Origin: CAWBJP01 sp963789165
Lineage (GTDB): Bacteria; Actinomycetota; Acidimicrobiia; IMCC26256; BP-133
Length of the DNA: 64,000 bases
Direction: 5' to 3'
Assembly: GCA_963789165.1 (NCBI GenBank)
Contig: CAWBJP010000007.1
Coordinates: forward strand, 186,001-250,000
Of the stretch, positions 17,428-26,059 are shown one piece after another; the stretch's first letter is position 1; the number at the start of each line of letters is the position of its first letter. The translations under genes and the position numbers were made by a program. Below the pieces are notes generated by a model, which had not been told where the DNA came from, made no database searches, and worked only from the letters and a program-made list of their open reading frames with translations.

Positions 17428-18378
17428 CCGCCCTGCGCCGCCTCGCCATCGTCACCACCGCCGTCACCTACCTGCTCGTGGTGGTCGGCGGGATGGTGCG
17501 CGCCACCGACTCCGGCCTCGGCTGTCCCGACTGGCCCCGCTGCCACGGATCGCTGGTCCCGCCGCTCGAGTACCACGCCATCATCGAGTACTCGCACCGG
17601 CTGACCGCCTCGGTGGTCATCTTCCTGACCCTCGCCCTCGCCGGTGTGGCCCTCGCCGCTCGCCGCCGGATCGAGCCCCGGGCCCGGCGTCTGGCCATCG
17701 CCACCGTACCGGTGGTGTTCTCCCAGGCGCTGCTGGGCGCCCTGGTGGTCGCTCTCGAGCTCCACGCCGAGTCCGTCGTCGCCCACCTCCTGGTGGCCAT
17801 GACCCTCTTCGCCCTGCTCATCTCCCTGGTGGTGGAGACCACGCCCTCGGTGCCCGCCCCCGGGGCGGCGGACACCGACCGGCGGTTCGCCCGCACCATC
17901 ACCTGGGTGACGGTCGCCACCCTCGGCCTCATGCTCCTCGGCTCCTACGTGAGCGGCCGGGACGCCGGCCTCGCCTTCCCGGACTGGCCGCTGTTCGATG
18001 GGCGCCTGGTGCCGGCTCGAACACGGGTTGGCCCAGGACCTGCACTTCGCCCACCGTCTGCTGGCCGTCGGGGTGGCCGTGGCCATCTTCGCCCTGGCCC
18101 GCAAGGTGCGGCGCAGTCCCCAGGCCGCGCCGGTCACCGTCCTGGTGCGCATCGCCTCAGCTGTGATCGGCATCGAGATCCTGGTGGGGGCCGGCAACGT
18201 GTGGACCCGCCTCAGCCCCGTCACCCGCACCGCCCACCTGGCGCTGGGGGCTCTCGTCTTCGGCGTTCTGTTCGCCGCCACCCGCCTCGCCTGGCGCCTC
18301 CCGGCCCCAGCCGGGGCGCGCCCCCCGTCCGCGGCCGGCCCTGAACCGGCCCGCACGTCAGTGGAGAGCCGGGCATGA
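17424..18378 (+). CDS. ctaA: Haem A synthase CtaA (COX15), frameshifted
   Basis: A polytopic membrane enzyme that oxidises the C8 methyl of haem O to give haem A. The first half contains the paired cysteines and tryptophan motif GCPDWPRCHG, the haem-ligand helix YSHR, and the second-half repeat AFPDWPLFDGRLVP. The frame then breaks near 18015 and resumes in another frame with LHFAHRLLAVG, including the second-half histidine, to a stop at 18378. All eight helices are present once the shift is repaired (about 317 residues). It overlaps both the cupredoxin and ctaB genes by four bases, so translation is coupled. Confidence 0.9.
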
Positions 18379-19298
18379 GACACGCGGCCACGGCCGGGAC
18401 ATGGACCGGGGCGGAAGGATCGACCTGGCTCGCCCGGGCTCGCGTCTACCTCGCCCTGACCAAACCCCGGATCATCGAGCTGCTGCTGGTCACCACAGTC
18501 CCGGCCATGGTCCTGGCCGACCGGGGCCTGCCCGATCCCTGGCTGGTGGTGGCCGTGCTCGTGGGCGGCACGCTTGCGGCCGGCGGGGCCAACACCATCA
18601 ACTGCGTCATCGACCGGGACATCGACGAGAAGATGGGGCGCACCAAGCGCCGGCCGCTGCCCATGGGGTCGGTGTCGCCCACCGCCGCGCTGCGCTTCGG
18701 CCTGGCCCTGGAGGCGATCGCCTTCGTCTTCCTCTGGAGCACGGTCAACCTGCTGGCCGCTCTGCTCTCGGTAGGGGCCACCGCCTTCTACGTCTTCATC
18801 TACACCATGTGGCTGAAGCGGACGACGGCCCAGAACATCGTCATCGGCGGAGCGGCCGGAGCGGTGCCGGTTCTGGTCGGCTGGGCGGCGGTAACCGGCC
18901 GGGTCGGGTTGCCGGCCTGGGTCATGTTCACCATCGTGTTCATGTGGACTCCGCCCCACTTCTGGGCGCTGGCCATGCGCTACCGGGAGGACTACGCCCG
19001 TGCCGGCGTGCCCATGCTGCCGGTGGTGGCCGGCCCCAAGGCCGCCGCCCGCCAGATCATGGCCTACTCGGTGGTGTTGGTGGCCGTGACCCTCACCCTG
19101 TGCCCGGCGGCCAAGATGGGTCCGGTCTACCTGGTCGCTGCCCTGGTCCTGGGGGCCCGCTTCCTGCACTGCGCCCAGATGCTGTCCCGGGACGGCACCC
19201 CCAAGGCGGCGATGCGACTGTTCACCTACTCGATCAGCTACCTGGGCCTGCTCTTCGCCGCCATCGCCCTCGACGCCATCCTGCTGTCGCACTCCTGA
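18375..19298 (+). CDS. ctaB: Protohaem IX farnesyltransferase CtaB (haem O synthase)
   Basis: A 307-residue UbiA-family prenyltransferase with nine hydrophobic helices. The first Asp-rich motif is NTINCVIDRDIDEKMGRTK, and the second conserved loop contains YTMWLKR and TPPHFWALAMRYREDYARAG. It adds farnesyl to haem b to form haem O, the substrate of the ctaA product encoded just upstream with a four-base overlap. About 20 extra residues precede the first helix. The stop lies inside a 13-base direct repeat shared with the start region of the next gene. Confidence 0.95.
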   Translation: MRHAATAGTWTGAEGSTWLARARVYLALTKPRIIELLLVTTVPAMVLADRGLPDPWLVVAVLVGGTLAAGGANTINCVIDRDIDEKMGRTKRRPLPMGSVSPTAALRFGLALEAIAFVFLWSTVNLLAALLSVGATAFYVFIYTMWLKRTTAQNIVIGGAAGAVPVLVGWAAVTGRVGLPAWVMFTIVFMWTPPHFWALAMRYREDYARAGVPMLPVVAGPKAAARQIMAYSVVLVAVTLTLCPAAKMGPVYLVAALVLGARFLHCAQMLSRDGTPKAAMRLFTYSISYLGLLFAAIALDAILLSHS

Positions 19299-19341
19299 AG
19301 AAGCTCTTCCCCTGAAGAAGCTCGGGCTCCTCGCTCTCATC

Positions 19342-19821
19342 GTGGCCGTGGCCGCCGTTCCCGCCAGCCTGCTGATCCGTCGCGCCCTCAGCGACGAGAC
19401 CCGCCGGGATCCGCTCCGGTCCGGCCCGGCCCCGGCCTTTCGCCTCAAAGCCACGGACGGGACCACCGTGTCGTCGGACACCCTGGCCGGGCGTCCCGCC
19501 GTGGTGCACTTCTTCGCCTCGTGGTGCAAACCATGCCGGGAGGAGGTCGCCGTCCTGGACGCCGCCCGTGGGCGCCACCCCGACCTCGCCATCGTCGGCG
19601 TGGTGGTCCGGGACGATCCCGGGGTTGCGGCGCAGGCCGCCCGGGAACTCGGCCTGGCCTGGCCGCTGCTGGTCGACCCGGACGAGACGGCGGCCCGCGA
19701 CTACCGGGTCGACAGCGCCCCCGTCACCTTCCTGCTCACGAGAGACGGTCAGATCGCCGGGCGGCTCATCGGGCCCGTCACCCGTCTGCCCCTCGAGCGT
19801 CAGTTGAAGCGGATCCTCTAG
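19342..19821 (+). CDS. TlpA/ResA-like membrane-anchored thioredoxin
   Basis: A thioredoxin-fold protein of the AhpC/TSA-TlpA type. The redox motif is FASWCKPCREEV, and SAPVTFLL supplies the cis-proline region. It should reduce or isomerise disulphides outside the membrane, plausibly the CuA-site cysteines of cytochrome oxidase given the ctaA-ctaB context. GTG 19342 is the first standard start, but the frame stays open upstream through LKKLGLLALIV, which would complete a signal anchor if translation began at CTG 19312 or if a base were misread. It ends just before a 196-base near-palindrome. Confidence 0.82.
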   Translation: MAVAAVPASLLIRRALSDETRRDPLRSGPAPAFRLKATDGTTVSSDTLAGRPAVVHFFASWCKPCREEVAVLDAARGRHPDLAIVGVVVRDDPGVAAQAARELGLAWPLLVDPDETAARDYRVDSAPVTFLLTRDGQIAGRLIGPVTRLPLERQLKRIL

Positions 19822-19828
19822 GGACGAG

Positions 19829-20024
19829 AGTCAAAGGCGCATTGAAGGGGGGCGGGGGTGGGGTCCGCCGGCGTCGGGCGGTTCACCCTGCCACCCTTCA
19901 AACTTTTGGTGACAGATTCCGCCACCTGTCGGGCAAATCTGTCACCAAAAGAACCTGGGGGCGGCGGCCGAGCCTCGCCCCGCGGCGCCGGGCCCCCCAG
20001 CCCCCCTTCATTGCGCCTTTGACT
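19829..20024. repeat. 196-base near-palindromic element between convergent genes
   Basis: The outer arms (19829-19852 and 20001-20024) are 24-base inverted repeats with one mismatch, beginning AGTCAAAGGCGCA. The centre holds a perfect 16-base inverted repeat (19903-19918 and 19936-19951, CTTTTGGTGACAGATT) around a 17-base loop. G-rich and C-rich flanks between the two sets can also pair. It may be a bidirectional terminator or a MITE-like relic; no clear target duplication is seen. Confidence 0.8.
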
Positions 20025-20030
20025 TCCCTC

Positions 20031-20769
20031 TCACTCCTCCCAGGTGAAGAACCGGGCCGCGGCCAGAGGGGCGGCGACCGCCCAGGCGACGAGGACGGCG
20101 AGGTCCCCGGCGGGCACGCCGGTGCCGTTCAGGGCGCCGCGCAGGCAGGTGGCCAGGGGCGCGGCGGGCAGCACCCGGGCGATGACCTCGAGGGCGTCGG
20201 GGAGACGCTCGAGCGGGAAGGCCATGCCGCCGAGGAGGAGCAGCAGCAGGTAGAAGCCATTGGCCAGGGCCAGGGTGCGCTTCGGCCCGCAGGGCGCCGG
20301 CCATGAGCAGGCCCAGGCCGGCGAAGGCCACCGTGCCCGTGGCCATGACCGCCGCCGCCGAACCCAGGCCGCCGGCACCGGTGGGCAGGGACCAGCCCAG
20401 GGCCATGCCGGTGGCCACCAGGACGGCCGCCTGGATGACCTCCAAGCCGACCACGGTGAGGGTCTTGGCCACCAGCAGGGCGTCCCGGCCCAGCGGGGTG
20501 GGCCCGAGGCGCTTGAGGACGCCGTAGCGGCGCTCGAAGGCGGTGGCGATCCCCAGGCTGACCATGGCCGTCGACATCACAGCCAGAGCCAGCACCCCGG
20601 GAACGAGGAAATCCAACGGATCGTCGAAGCCGGTGTCGACCAGGTCGATGGTGCCGAAGAAGACGAGCACACCAACGGGGATGCCGAGCGTGACGAGCAG
20701 GCTCTCGCCCCGGCGCAGGGTGAGGGCGGTCTCCACCCGGGCCTGGGCGGCGACGGCCCGGGCCTTCAC
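20031..20769 (-). CDS. ABC-2 type exporter permease, frameshifted
   Basis: A six-helix ABC-2 membrane subunit of about 245 residues. The N-terminal part carries the typical FERRYGVLKRLGPTPLGRDALLVAK loop after helix 2. The frame breaks near 20288, and the rest (LANGFYLLLLLLGGMAFPLERLPDALEVIARVLP, then a final helix ending FFTWEE) is in another frame. Its GTG overlaps the stop of the ATPase gene (GTGA), so the two form one transporter. It probably exports a lipid, drug or peptide; the cargo is not evident. Confidence 0.85.
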
Positions 20770-21755
20770 CGGCGCCGGCCCCGGCGCCGGCGGGCCCCCT
20801 CGACGGCCGCCGCCGGCGCGGTGGTTCCCGTCCCCACCCCGGGCGATTCGGCGGTGAGGGCGAGGAAGACGTCCTCCAGGCTGCGACGGCCCGCTTGCAG
20901 GTCACCGAGGGCCACGTCGTGGTCGGCCAGCCACCCGGTCAGGGCCGCCACCCGCGCCGGTGTCCCCGCCGCCCGCATCACGTAGCGCCCGGGCCGCTCC
21001 TCGCTCACCATCCCCGGCGCCAGACCGGCGGCCCGGGCCAGGCCGGCACAGTCCAGGCCGGGCACGGCCGAGAAGCGGGTCTCGTCGCCACCGGCGCCGG
21101 CGGTGAGGTCATCGGGTGAGCCCAGCACCACGAGACGCCCGGCGTCGATGATGGCCACCCGGTCGCAGAGCCGCTCGGCCTCGTCCATGGCATGGGTGGT
21201 GAGCACGACGGTGGTCCCCCGCTCCCGCAGCCCGGCGACGACCTCCCAGGTGGTCAGGCGGGCGTGGGGGTCCATCCCGGCGGTGGGCTCGTCGAGGAAC
21301 ACCACCCGGGGCCGGCCCACCAGGGCGAGGGCGAGCGAGAGGCGCTGGCGCTGCCCGCCGGAGAGCCGGCGCACCATGGTCCGGACCGCGGGTCGGAGCC
21401 CGACGAGATCCAGGAGCACTTCGGGGTCCTCGGGGTCGTCGTAGTAGGCGGCGAACAGCCGGAGGGCCTCGAGGGGGCGGATGCCCGGGTACAGGCCGCC
21501 GTCCTGGAGCATCACCCCGATGGAGGGCGCCAGGGCGGCACGCTCCGCCACCGGGTCCCGGCCGAGCACCCGGGCCGCGCCGGCGTCCGGACGGCGGAAG
21601 CCCTCCAGCGTCTCCACCGTGGTCGTCTTGCCCGCCCCGTTCGGCCCCAGCAGTCCGAACACCTCACCCGGCTCCACGGCGAAGGAGAGTCCGTCGACGG
21701 CCACGGTGGACCCGTAGGCCACCCGCAGGCCGTCGACCTCTACGGCCGCATCCAT
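20766..21755 (-). CDS. ABC exporter ATP-binding protein (DrrA-like)
   Basis: A 329-residue nucleotide-binding subunit. Walker A GPNGAGKTT at about 36-44, Q-loop GVMLQDGGLYPG, signature LSGGQRQRL, Walker B RVVFLDEPTAGMDP and H-loop TTHAMDEAERL are all intact. A C-terminal regulatory extension of about 90 residues (DLQAGRRSLEDVFLALTAE) is typical of the DrrA/CcmA type. The ATG at 21755 is taken because the ABC domain starts within a few residues of it. It energises the permease encoded immediately downstream. Confidence 0.92.
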   Translation of the reverse strand: MDAAVEVDGLRVAYGSTVAVDGLSFAVEPGEVFGLLGPNGAGKTTTVETLEGFRRPDAGAARVLGRDPVAERAALAPSIGVMLQDGGLYPGIRPLEALRLFAAYYDDPEDPEVLLDLVGLRPAVRTMVRRLSGGQRQRLSLALALVGRPRVVFLDEPTAGMDPHARLTTWEVVAGLRERGTTVVLTTHAMDEAERLCDRVAIIDAGRLVVLGSPDDLTAGAGGDETRFSAVPGLDCAGLARAAGLAPGMVSEERPGRYVMRAAGTPARVAALTGWLADHDVALGDLQAGRRSLEDVFLALTAESPGVGTGTTAPAAAVEGARRRRGRRR

Positions 21756-21768
21756 GGGCGAACCCCGA

Positions 21769-21963
21769 TCAACGGGTGAGGACCAACACGACGGCGACGA
21801 ACACATAGAGGGCCAGCAAGCCGGCGGCGATACGCCATTTCGTGGCGGGCGGAAGGTCCCGGGCGGGATGCAGGCCACAGGCCGGACAGCGCACGCCCGG
21901 GTCGGGCAGCGGCGTCTCGCACAGGCGGCAGGCGACGGGCTGGGGGTCCGGCATGCCGATCAC
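21769..21963 (-). CDS. Zinc-ribbon plus single transmembrane helix protein
   Basis: A 64-residue protein: CRLCET and CPACGLHP form a four-cysteine zinc ribbon at about residues 12-31, followed by one hydrophobic helix at the C-terminus (IAAGLLALYVFVAVVLVLT). GTG 21963 and ATG 21954 are both possible; a GGCGG sits just upstream of the GTG. The function is unknown. It lies 13 bases upstream of the ABC exporter and on its strand, so it may be an accessory of that system. Confidence 0.7.
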   Translation of the reverse strand: MIGMPDPQPVACRLCETPLPDPGVRCPACGLHPARDLPPATKWRIAAGLLALYVFVAVVLVLTR

Positions 21964-22004
21964 GGTAACCGCCGGTTCCGTACCGGCAGGTAACCTCCCT
22001 CGCC

Positions 22005-23216
22005 ATGATCAGCTTGGACGAATTCCGGGCCGAGGCCTCTGCCTTCCTCGCCGCCCATGCCGAACCCCGCCGGGAGCGGAGCCTCACCTGGGGCGAGGGC
22101 TCCGATGAGGTGTCGCTCTTCCCCGAGCTCAGCCCCGAGGAGGAGGCCACCCTGGTCAAGGCGGCCAAGGAGTGGCGGGCGAAGGTCTACGACGCCGGCT
22201 TCGGCTGGATCAGCGGCCCGCCCGAGTACGGCGGCCGGGGCCTCCCCCGGGAGTACGAGCGCGTCTGGCAGTCGCTGGAGTCGGGCTACGAGACTCCGAC
22301 GCAGGGCCCCTTCGGCATCGGCCTGGGGATGATCGCCCCCACCATCGCCGCCCACGCCGTGGAAGCGGTGAAGCAGCGTTACCTCCCGGCCATGTACCGG
22401 GGGGACGTCATCGCCTGCCAGCTCTTCTCCGAGCCGGTGGCCGGCTCGGACCTGGCCGGCATCCAGACCCGGGCGCTGCGCGACGGCGACGAGTGGGTGC
22501 TCAACGGCCAGAAGGTGTGGACGTCGGGCGCCCAGTACTCCGACATCGGCGAGATCATCACCCGGACCTCCACCGATCCCGACAGCCGTCACCGGGGCCT
22601 GACCATGTTCGTGGTCGACATGCACGCTCCGGGCGTGGAGGTCCGCCCGCTGCGGCAGATGACGGGCGGGGCCAGCTTCAACGAGGTCTTCTTCACCGAC
22701 GTGCGCGTCCCGGCGGAGTTCCTCCTCGGGGACGTGGACCAGGGCTGGACGGTGGCGCTCACCACCCTGATGAACGAGCGGATGGCCATCGGCGGCGGCT
22801 CCATCGCCCCCGGCCAGGGGGTATCCCAGCGCCTCACCCAGCTCGCCCGCCACCTGGACCGGACGGGCGACCCCGGGGTCCGCCAGGCGCTGGCCGACAT
22901 CTACATCAACTCCTCGGTGGCCCGCTTCACCACCATGCGGGCCATGGCCAAGCTGCGGGCCGGCCAGCTGCCGGGCCCGGAAGCCTCCACCCTGAAACTC
23001 GCCCTGACCAACAACCTCCAGCGCATCTCCGCCGCGGTCAGCACCATCCTGGGGCCCCGCCTCATCGCCGACACCGGCGAGTGGGGCACCTACGCCTGGG
23101 CCGACATGCTGCTGGGCGTCCCGGGCCTGCGGGTAGCGGGGGGCACCGACGAGGTCATGCGCAACATCGTGGGCGAACGGGTCCTCGGCCTCCCCAAGGA
23201 ACCCCGCGGGCACTAA
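22005..23216 (+). CDS. Acyl-CoA dehydrogenase
   Basis: A 403-residue flavoprotein with the full acyl-CoA dehydrogenase fold: an N-terminal helical domain, QLFSEPVAGSDLAG (FAD/substrate loop), VLNGQKVWTSGAQYSD, RQMTGGASFNEVFFTDVRVP, and a C-terminal block ending LRVAGGTDEVMRNIVGERVLGLP. The TDEV position that should supply the catalytic glutamate fits the group with GTxE-type placement. Substrate chain length cannot be told. It is transcribed divergently from the zinc-ribbon gene, with only about 40 bases between, and a nitroreductase follows three bases after its stop. Confidence 0.93.
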   Translation: MISLDEFRAEASAFLAAHAEPRRERSLTWGEGSDEVSLFPELSPEEEATLVKAAKEWRAKVYDAGFGWISGPPEYGGRGLPREYERVWQSLESGYETPTQGPFGIGLGMIAPTIAAHAVEAVKQRYLPAMYRGDVIACQLFSEPVAGSDLAGIQTRALRDGDEWVLNGQKVWTSGAQYSDIGEIITRTSTDPDSRHRGLTMFVVDMHAPGVEVRPLRQMTGGASFNEVFFTDVRVPAEFLLGDVDQGWTVALTTLMNERMAIGGGSIAPGQGVSQRLTQLARHLDRTGDPGVRQALADIYINSSVARFTTMRAMAKLRAGQLPGPEASTLKLALTNNLQRISAAVSTILGPRLIADTGEWGTYAWADMLLGVPGLRVAGGTDEVMRNIVGERVLGLPKEPRGH

Positions 23217-23219
23217 GAG

Positions 23220-23813
23220 ATGGAGTTCGCCGAGGCGGTGCGCCGGCGGCGCATGGTGCGCAACTTCACGGCCGAACCCGTCGACCCCGCCATCCTCGAC
23301 GGGATCCTCGACCTCGCCCGGCGGGCACCGTCGGCCGGGTACACGCAGGGGTTCGCCTTCCTGGTGGTGGAGGGCACGGAGCCGGTGGCGCGCTTCTGGG
23401 AGGCCACCTTCCCGGTCCCGGAGCGGGAGGGGTTCCGCTGGCCCGGGCTGTTCACCGCCCCGGTGATCGTGCTGCCCTGCTCCTCCAAGGCGGCCTACCT
23501 CGACCGCTACGCCGAGCCGGACAAGGGCTGGACCGACCGGGACGAGTCCCGCTGGCCCGTCCCCTACTGGGACGTTGACTGTGCCTTCGCCACCATGACG
23601 ATCCTCCTCGGCGCGGTCGACGCCGGCCTCGGGGCGCTGTTCTTCGGCGTCTTCGGCGGCCTGCCCGAACTCCGGGACGCCTTCGACATCCCCGAGGCCT
23701 TCACGCCCATCGGCGCCGTGGCCCTCGGCCACCCCGCCCCCGACGAGCCGTCCCCCTCCCTGGCCCGGGGCCGCCGTCCCGTGGAGGACACCATCCATCG
23801 CGGCCGATGGTGA
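23220..23813 (+). CDS. Nitroreductase-family FMN oxidoreductase
   Basis: A 197-residue protein with nitroreductase features: the N-terminal RRRRMVRNFTAEPVDPAILDGIL, the FMN loop RRAPSAGYTQGFAFLVV, and a C-terminal ALGHPAPDE near the FMN phosphate. Such enzymes reduce nitro, quinone or ene substrates with NAD(P)H; the physiological one is not predictable. It probably forms an operon with the acyl-CoA dehydrogenase in front (three-base gap) and possibly with the two-component genes that follow after 12 bases. Confidence 0.88.
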   Translation: MEFAEAVRRRRMVRNFTAEPVDPAILDGILDLARRAPSAGYTQGFAFLVVEGTEPVARFWEATFPVPEREGFRWPGLFTAPVIVLPCSSKAAYLDRYAEPDKGWTDRDESRWPVPYWDVDCAFATMTILLGAVDAGLGALFFGVFGGLPELRDAFDIPEAFTPIGAVALGHPAPDEPSPSLARGRRPVEDTIHRGRW

Positions 23814-23825
23814 GACCATGTCCCG

Positions 23826-24527
23826 GTGAGCGGTGGCGGGACCATCCTGGTGGTGGACGACGAGGCCAACATCGCCGATCTGGTCGAGCTCTACCTGCGC
23901 AAGGAGGGCTTCCGGGTACTGAAGGCGGGCAGCGGCGAAGAGGGCCTGACGACCGCCAAACGGGAGCGGCCCCGCCTGGTCGTGCTCGACGTGGGCCTGC
24001 CCGGCATGGACGGGCTCGAGGTGTGCCGCAAGCTCCAGGCTGACGCCCCGCTGCCCGTCATCTTCCTCACGGCCCGGGACTCGGAGATCGACCGGGTGCT
24101 GGGTCTGGAGATGGGCGCCGACGACTACCTGACGAAGCCGTTCTCGCCCCGCGAGCTGGTGGCCCGGGTGAAGGCGGTGCTGCGCCGCACCGAGACGACC
24201 GCCCCGGCCGCCACGGTGATCGAGGTGGGCCGGGTGGTGATCGACCTCGGGCGGCGCGAGGTGCAGGCCCTCGGCGTGGGAGGTGCCCCCGGGGACACCG
24301 CCGGGGTCGTCGACCTGACCGCCAAGGAGTTCGAGCTCCTGCGTTACCTGGCCGAACGGCCGGGGCTGGCGCTCTCCCGCCAGCAGATCCTCGACGGCGT
24401 CTGGGGCTACGGCTGGTACGGCGACCCGCGCACGGTGGACGTCCACATGGCCCAGGTGCGCAAGAAGGTGGGGGACGCGGTGGCCATCACCACCGTCCGG
24501 GGCGTCGGCTACCGCCTCGACAAGTGA
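23826..24527 (+). CDS. OmpR/PhoB-family response regulator
   Basis: A 233-residue regulator. The receiver has the acidic pocket DDE (about 11-13), phospho-acceptor Asp in VVLDVGLPGMDG, Thr in FLTAR and Lys in TKPFSPREL. The C-terminal winged helix (LTAKEFELLRYLAERPG, RTVDVHMAQVRKKV, TVRGVGYRL) binds DNA. The linker between the domains contains GVGGAPGDTAGV, encoded by a GGGGACACC element resembling the window's small hairpin repeats. The GTG start and four-base overlap with the kinase gene (GTGA) indicate a coupled pair. Confidence 0.95.
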   Translation: MSGGGTILVVDDEANIADLVELYLRKEGFRVLKAGSGEEGLTTAKRERPRLVVLDVGLPGMDGLEVCRKLQADAPLPVIFLTARDSEIDRVLGLEMGADDYLTKPFSPRELVARVKAVLRRTETTAPAATVIEVGRVVIDLGRREVQALGVGGAPGDTAGVVDLTAKEFELLRYLAERPGLALSRQQILDGVWGYGWYGDPRTVDVHMAQVRKKVGDAVAITTVRGVGYRLDK

Positions 24528-26059
24528 CGGAGGCACCGGCGCCCGGCTCGCTGCGCCGGCGACTGGCCGCCTGCCTGGTGGCCATGGCCGTCGGGTCGCT
24601 CCTGCTGGCCGTGCTGGTCACCGGCGCCCTGGCCCGCTCCACCGCCCGGGCCGACGCCCGCCGGGACCTGACCGACACCGCCGACGGGCTGGCCGAACTG
24701 GTGGAGGAGAGCCAGGTCACGTCGCTGGCGAACCTCAGCCGCCGGCTCGGCCGGGTCCTCGACGTCAACGGCCTCGGGGTCGTCTACGCCACCCCCGACG
24801 GCCAGCTCGTCGGAGACGTCCTCGCCACGCGCCTTCCCCGCCGCAACAGCCTCCTGCCGCGGCGCCAGACACCCGGCCTGCCCACCCTGCCCGATGGTGT
24901 CGCCGCCGGCGATCTGGACGGGGCCGGACTGTGGTCGGGAGCCACCCAGACCGGGGAGAAGGGCCGGCTGGTGTTCGTGGCCCATCCCCTCCAGCCCCTG
25001 GCCAGCCGGGACCTGCGACCGGTGGTGGTCCTCACCCGCCAGGTCGGCCTGTTGCCCCTCGGCCGCAGCGGCCCGCTGCTGTTGGTGGCGGCCGCCCTGG
25101 CCACCGCCGTGGCCGTGGCGGTCGCCCTGTGGCTGGCGCGGCGGCTCACCCGTCCGCTGGCCGCCATGGAACGGGCCACCCGGGCCATCGCCGCCGGCGA
25201 TCTCGGGGCCCGGGTGGGAGGCCTGGCCGAGGCGGACGACGAGCTGGCCCGCCTCGGCGCCGCCATCGACACCATGGCCACCGAGCTGGAGCGGACCGCG
25301 GGGCTCGAGCGGGCCTTCCTCATGAGCGTCTCCCACGACCTGCGCACCCCCCTCACCTCCATCCGGGGCTACGCCGAGGCGGTGGCCGAAGGGGCCACCG
25401 ACGACGACGAGTCCCGCCGGCGGGCGGCCACCATCATCGGTTCGGAGGCCCGCCGCCTCGAACGCCTGGTAGCCGATCTGCTCGACCTGGCCCGTCTCGA
25501 TGCCCGGGAGTTCTCCCTCCATCCGGCTCCGGTGGACGCCGCGGCGGTGGTGGCCGGCGCCGTGGAGGCGCTCCAACCCGCGGCCACCGAGGCCGGCCTC
25601 CGCCTGGCTGCCCTGCCGGCGGCGCCGCTGCCCGCCACCCTCGACCCGGAGCGCATGGCCCAGATGGTGGCCAACCTGTTGGAGAATGCCCTCAAATACG
25701 CCGCCACCACGGTGGAGGTCGGGATCCAGGCCACCCCGGCGGGTCTCGAGATCTCCGTCACCGATGACGGCCCCGGGGTCGATCCCGAGGACCTGGCCCA
25801 CGTGTTCGAACGCCTCTACACCTCTCGCCAGCAGCCCGGTCGCAAGGTCGGCACCGGCCTGGGGCTGGCCATCGTGGCCCAGCTGGCCGAGGCGATGGGC
25901 GGGAAGGTGGAAGCGGGCCGCACCTCCGACGGCCGAACCCGTTTCGCCGTCAGCGTGGCTGCACGCCCGCCCGGGTCGAGCTCGTCGAGCGGGGGCGGGT
26001 CGTCGTCGTCGTCTTCGCCTTCGGCTTCGTCGTCGAGGACGACGGCCCAATCGTCGTAG
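24524..26059 (+). CDS. Sensor histidine kinase
   Basis: A 511-residue membrane kinase: helix 1 (about 15-37), an extracytoplasmic sensor region, helix 2 (about 185-205), HAMP (RRLTRPLAAMERATRAIAAGDL), HisKA with the phospho-His in SVSHDLRTPLTSIRGY, and HATPase with NLLENALKYA, DDGPGVDPED and GLGLAIVAQL. It pairs with the response regulator it overlaps. The last 35 residues (SSSSSGGGSSSSSSPSASSS) are low complexity and arise because the 3' end overlaps the convergent lipoprotein gene by 110 bases. Confidence 0.94.
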   Translation: MTEAPAPGSLRRRLAACLVAMAVGSLLLAVLVTGALARSTARADARRDLTDTADGLAELVEESQVTSLANLSRRLGRVLDVNGLGVVYATPDGQLVGDVLATRLPRRNSLLPRRQTPGLPTLPDGVAAGDLDGAGLWSGATQTGEKGRLVFVAHPLQPLASRDLRPVVVLTRQVGLLPLGRSGPLLLVAAALATAVAVAVALWLARRLTRPLAAMERATRAIAAGDLGARVGGLAEADDELARLGAAIDTMATELERTAGLERAFLMSVSHDLRTPLTSIRGYAEAVAEGATDDDESRRRAATIIGSEARRLERLVADLLDLARLDAREFSLHPAPVDAAAVVAGAVEALQPAATEAGLRLAALPAAPLPATLDPERMAQMVANLLENALKYAATTVEVGIQATPAGLEISVTDDGPGVDPEDLAHVFERLYTSRQQPGRKVGTGLGLAIVAQLAEAMGGKVEAGRTSDGRTRFAVSVAARPPGSSSSSGGGSSSSSSPSASSSRTTAQSS

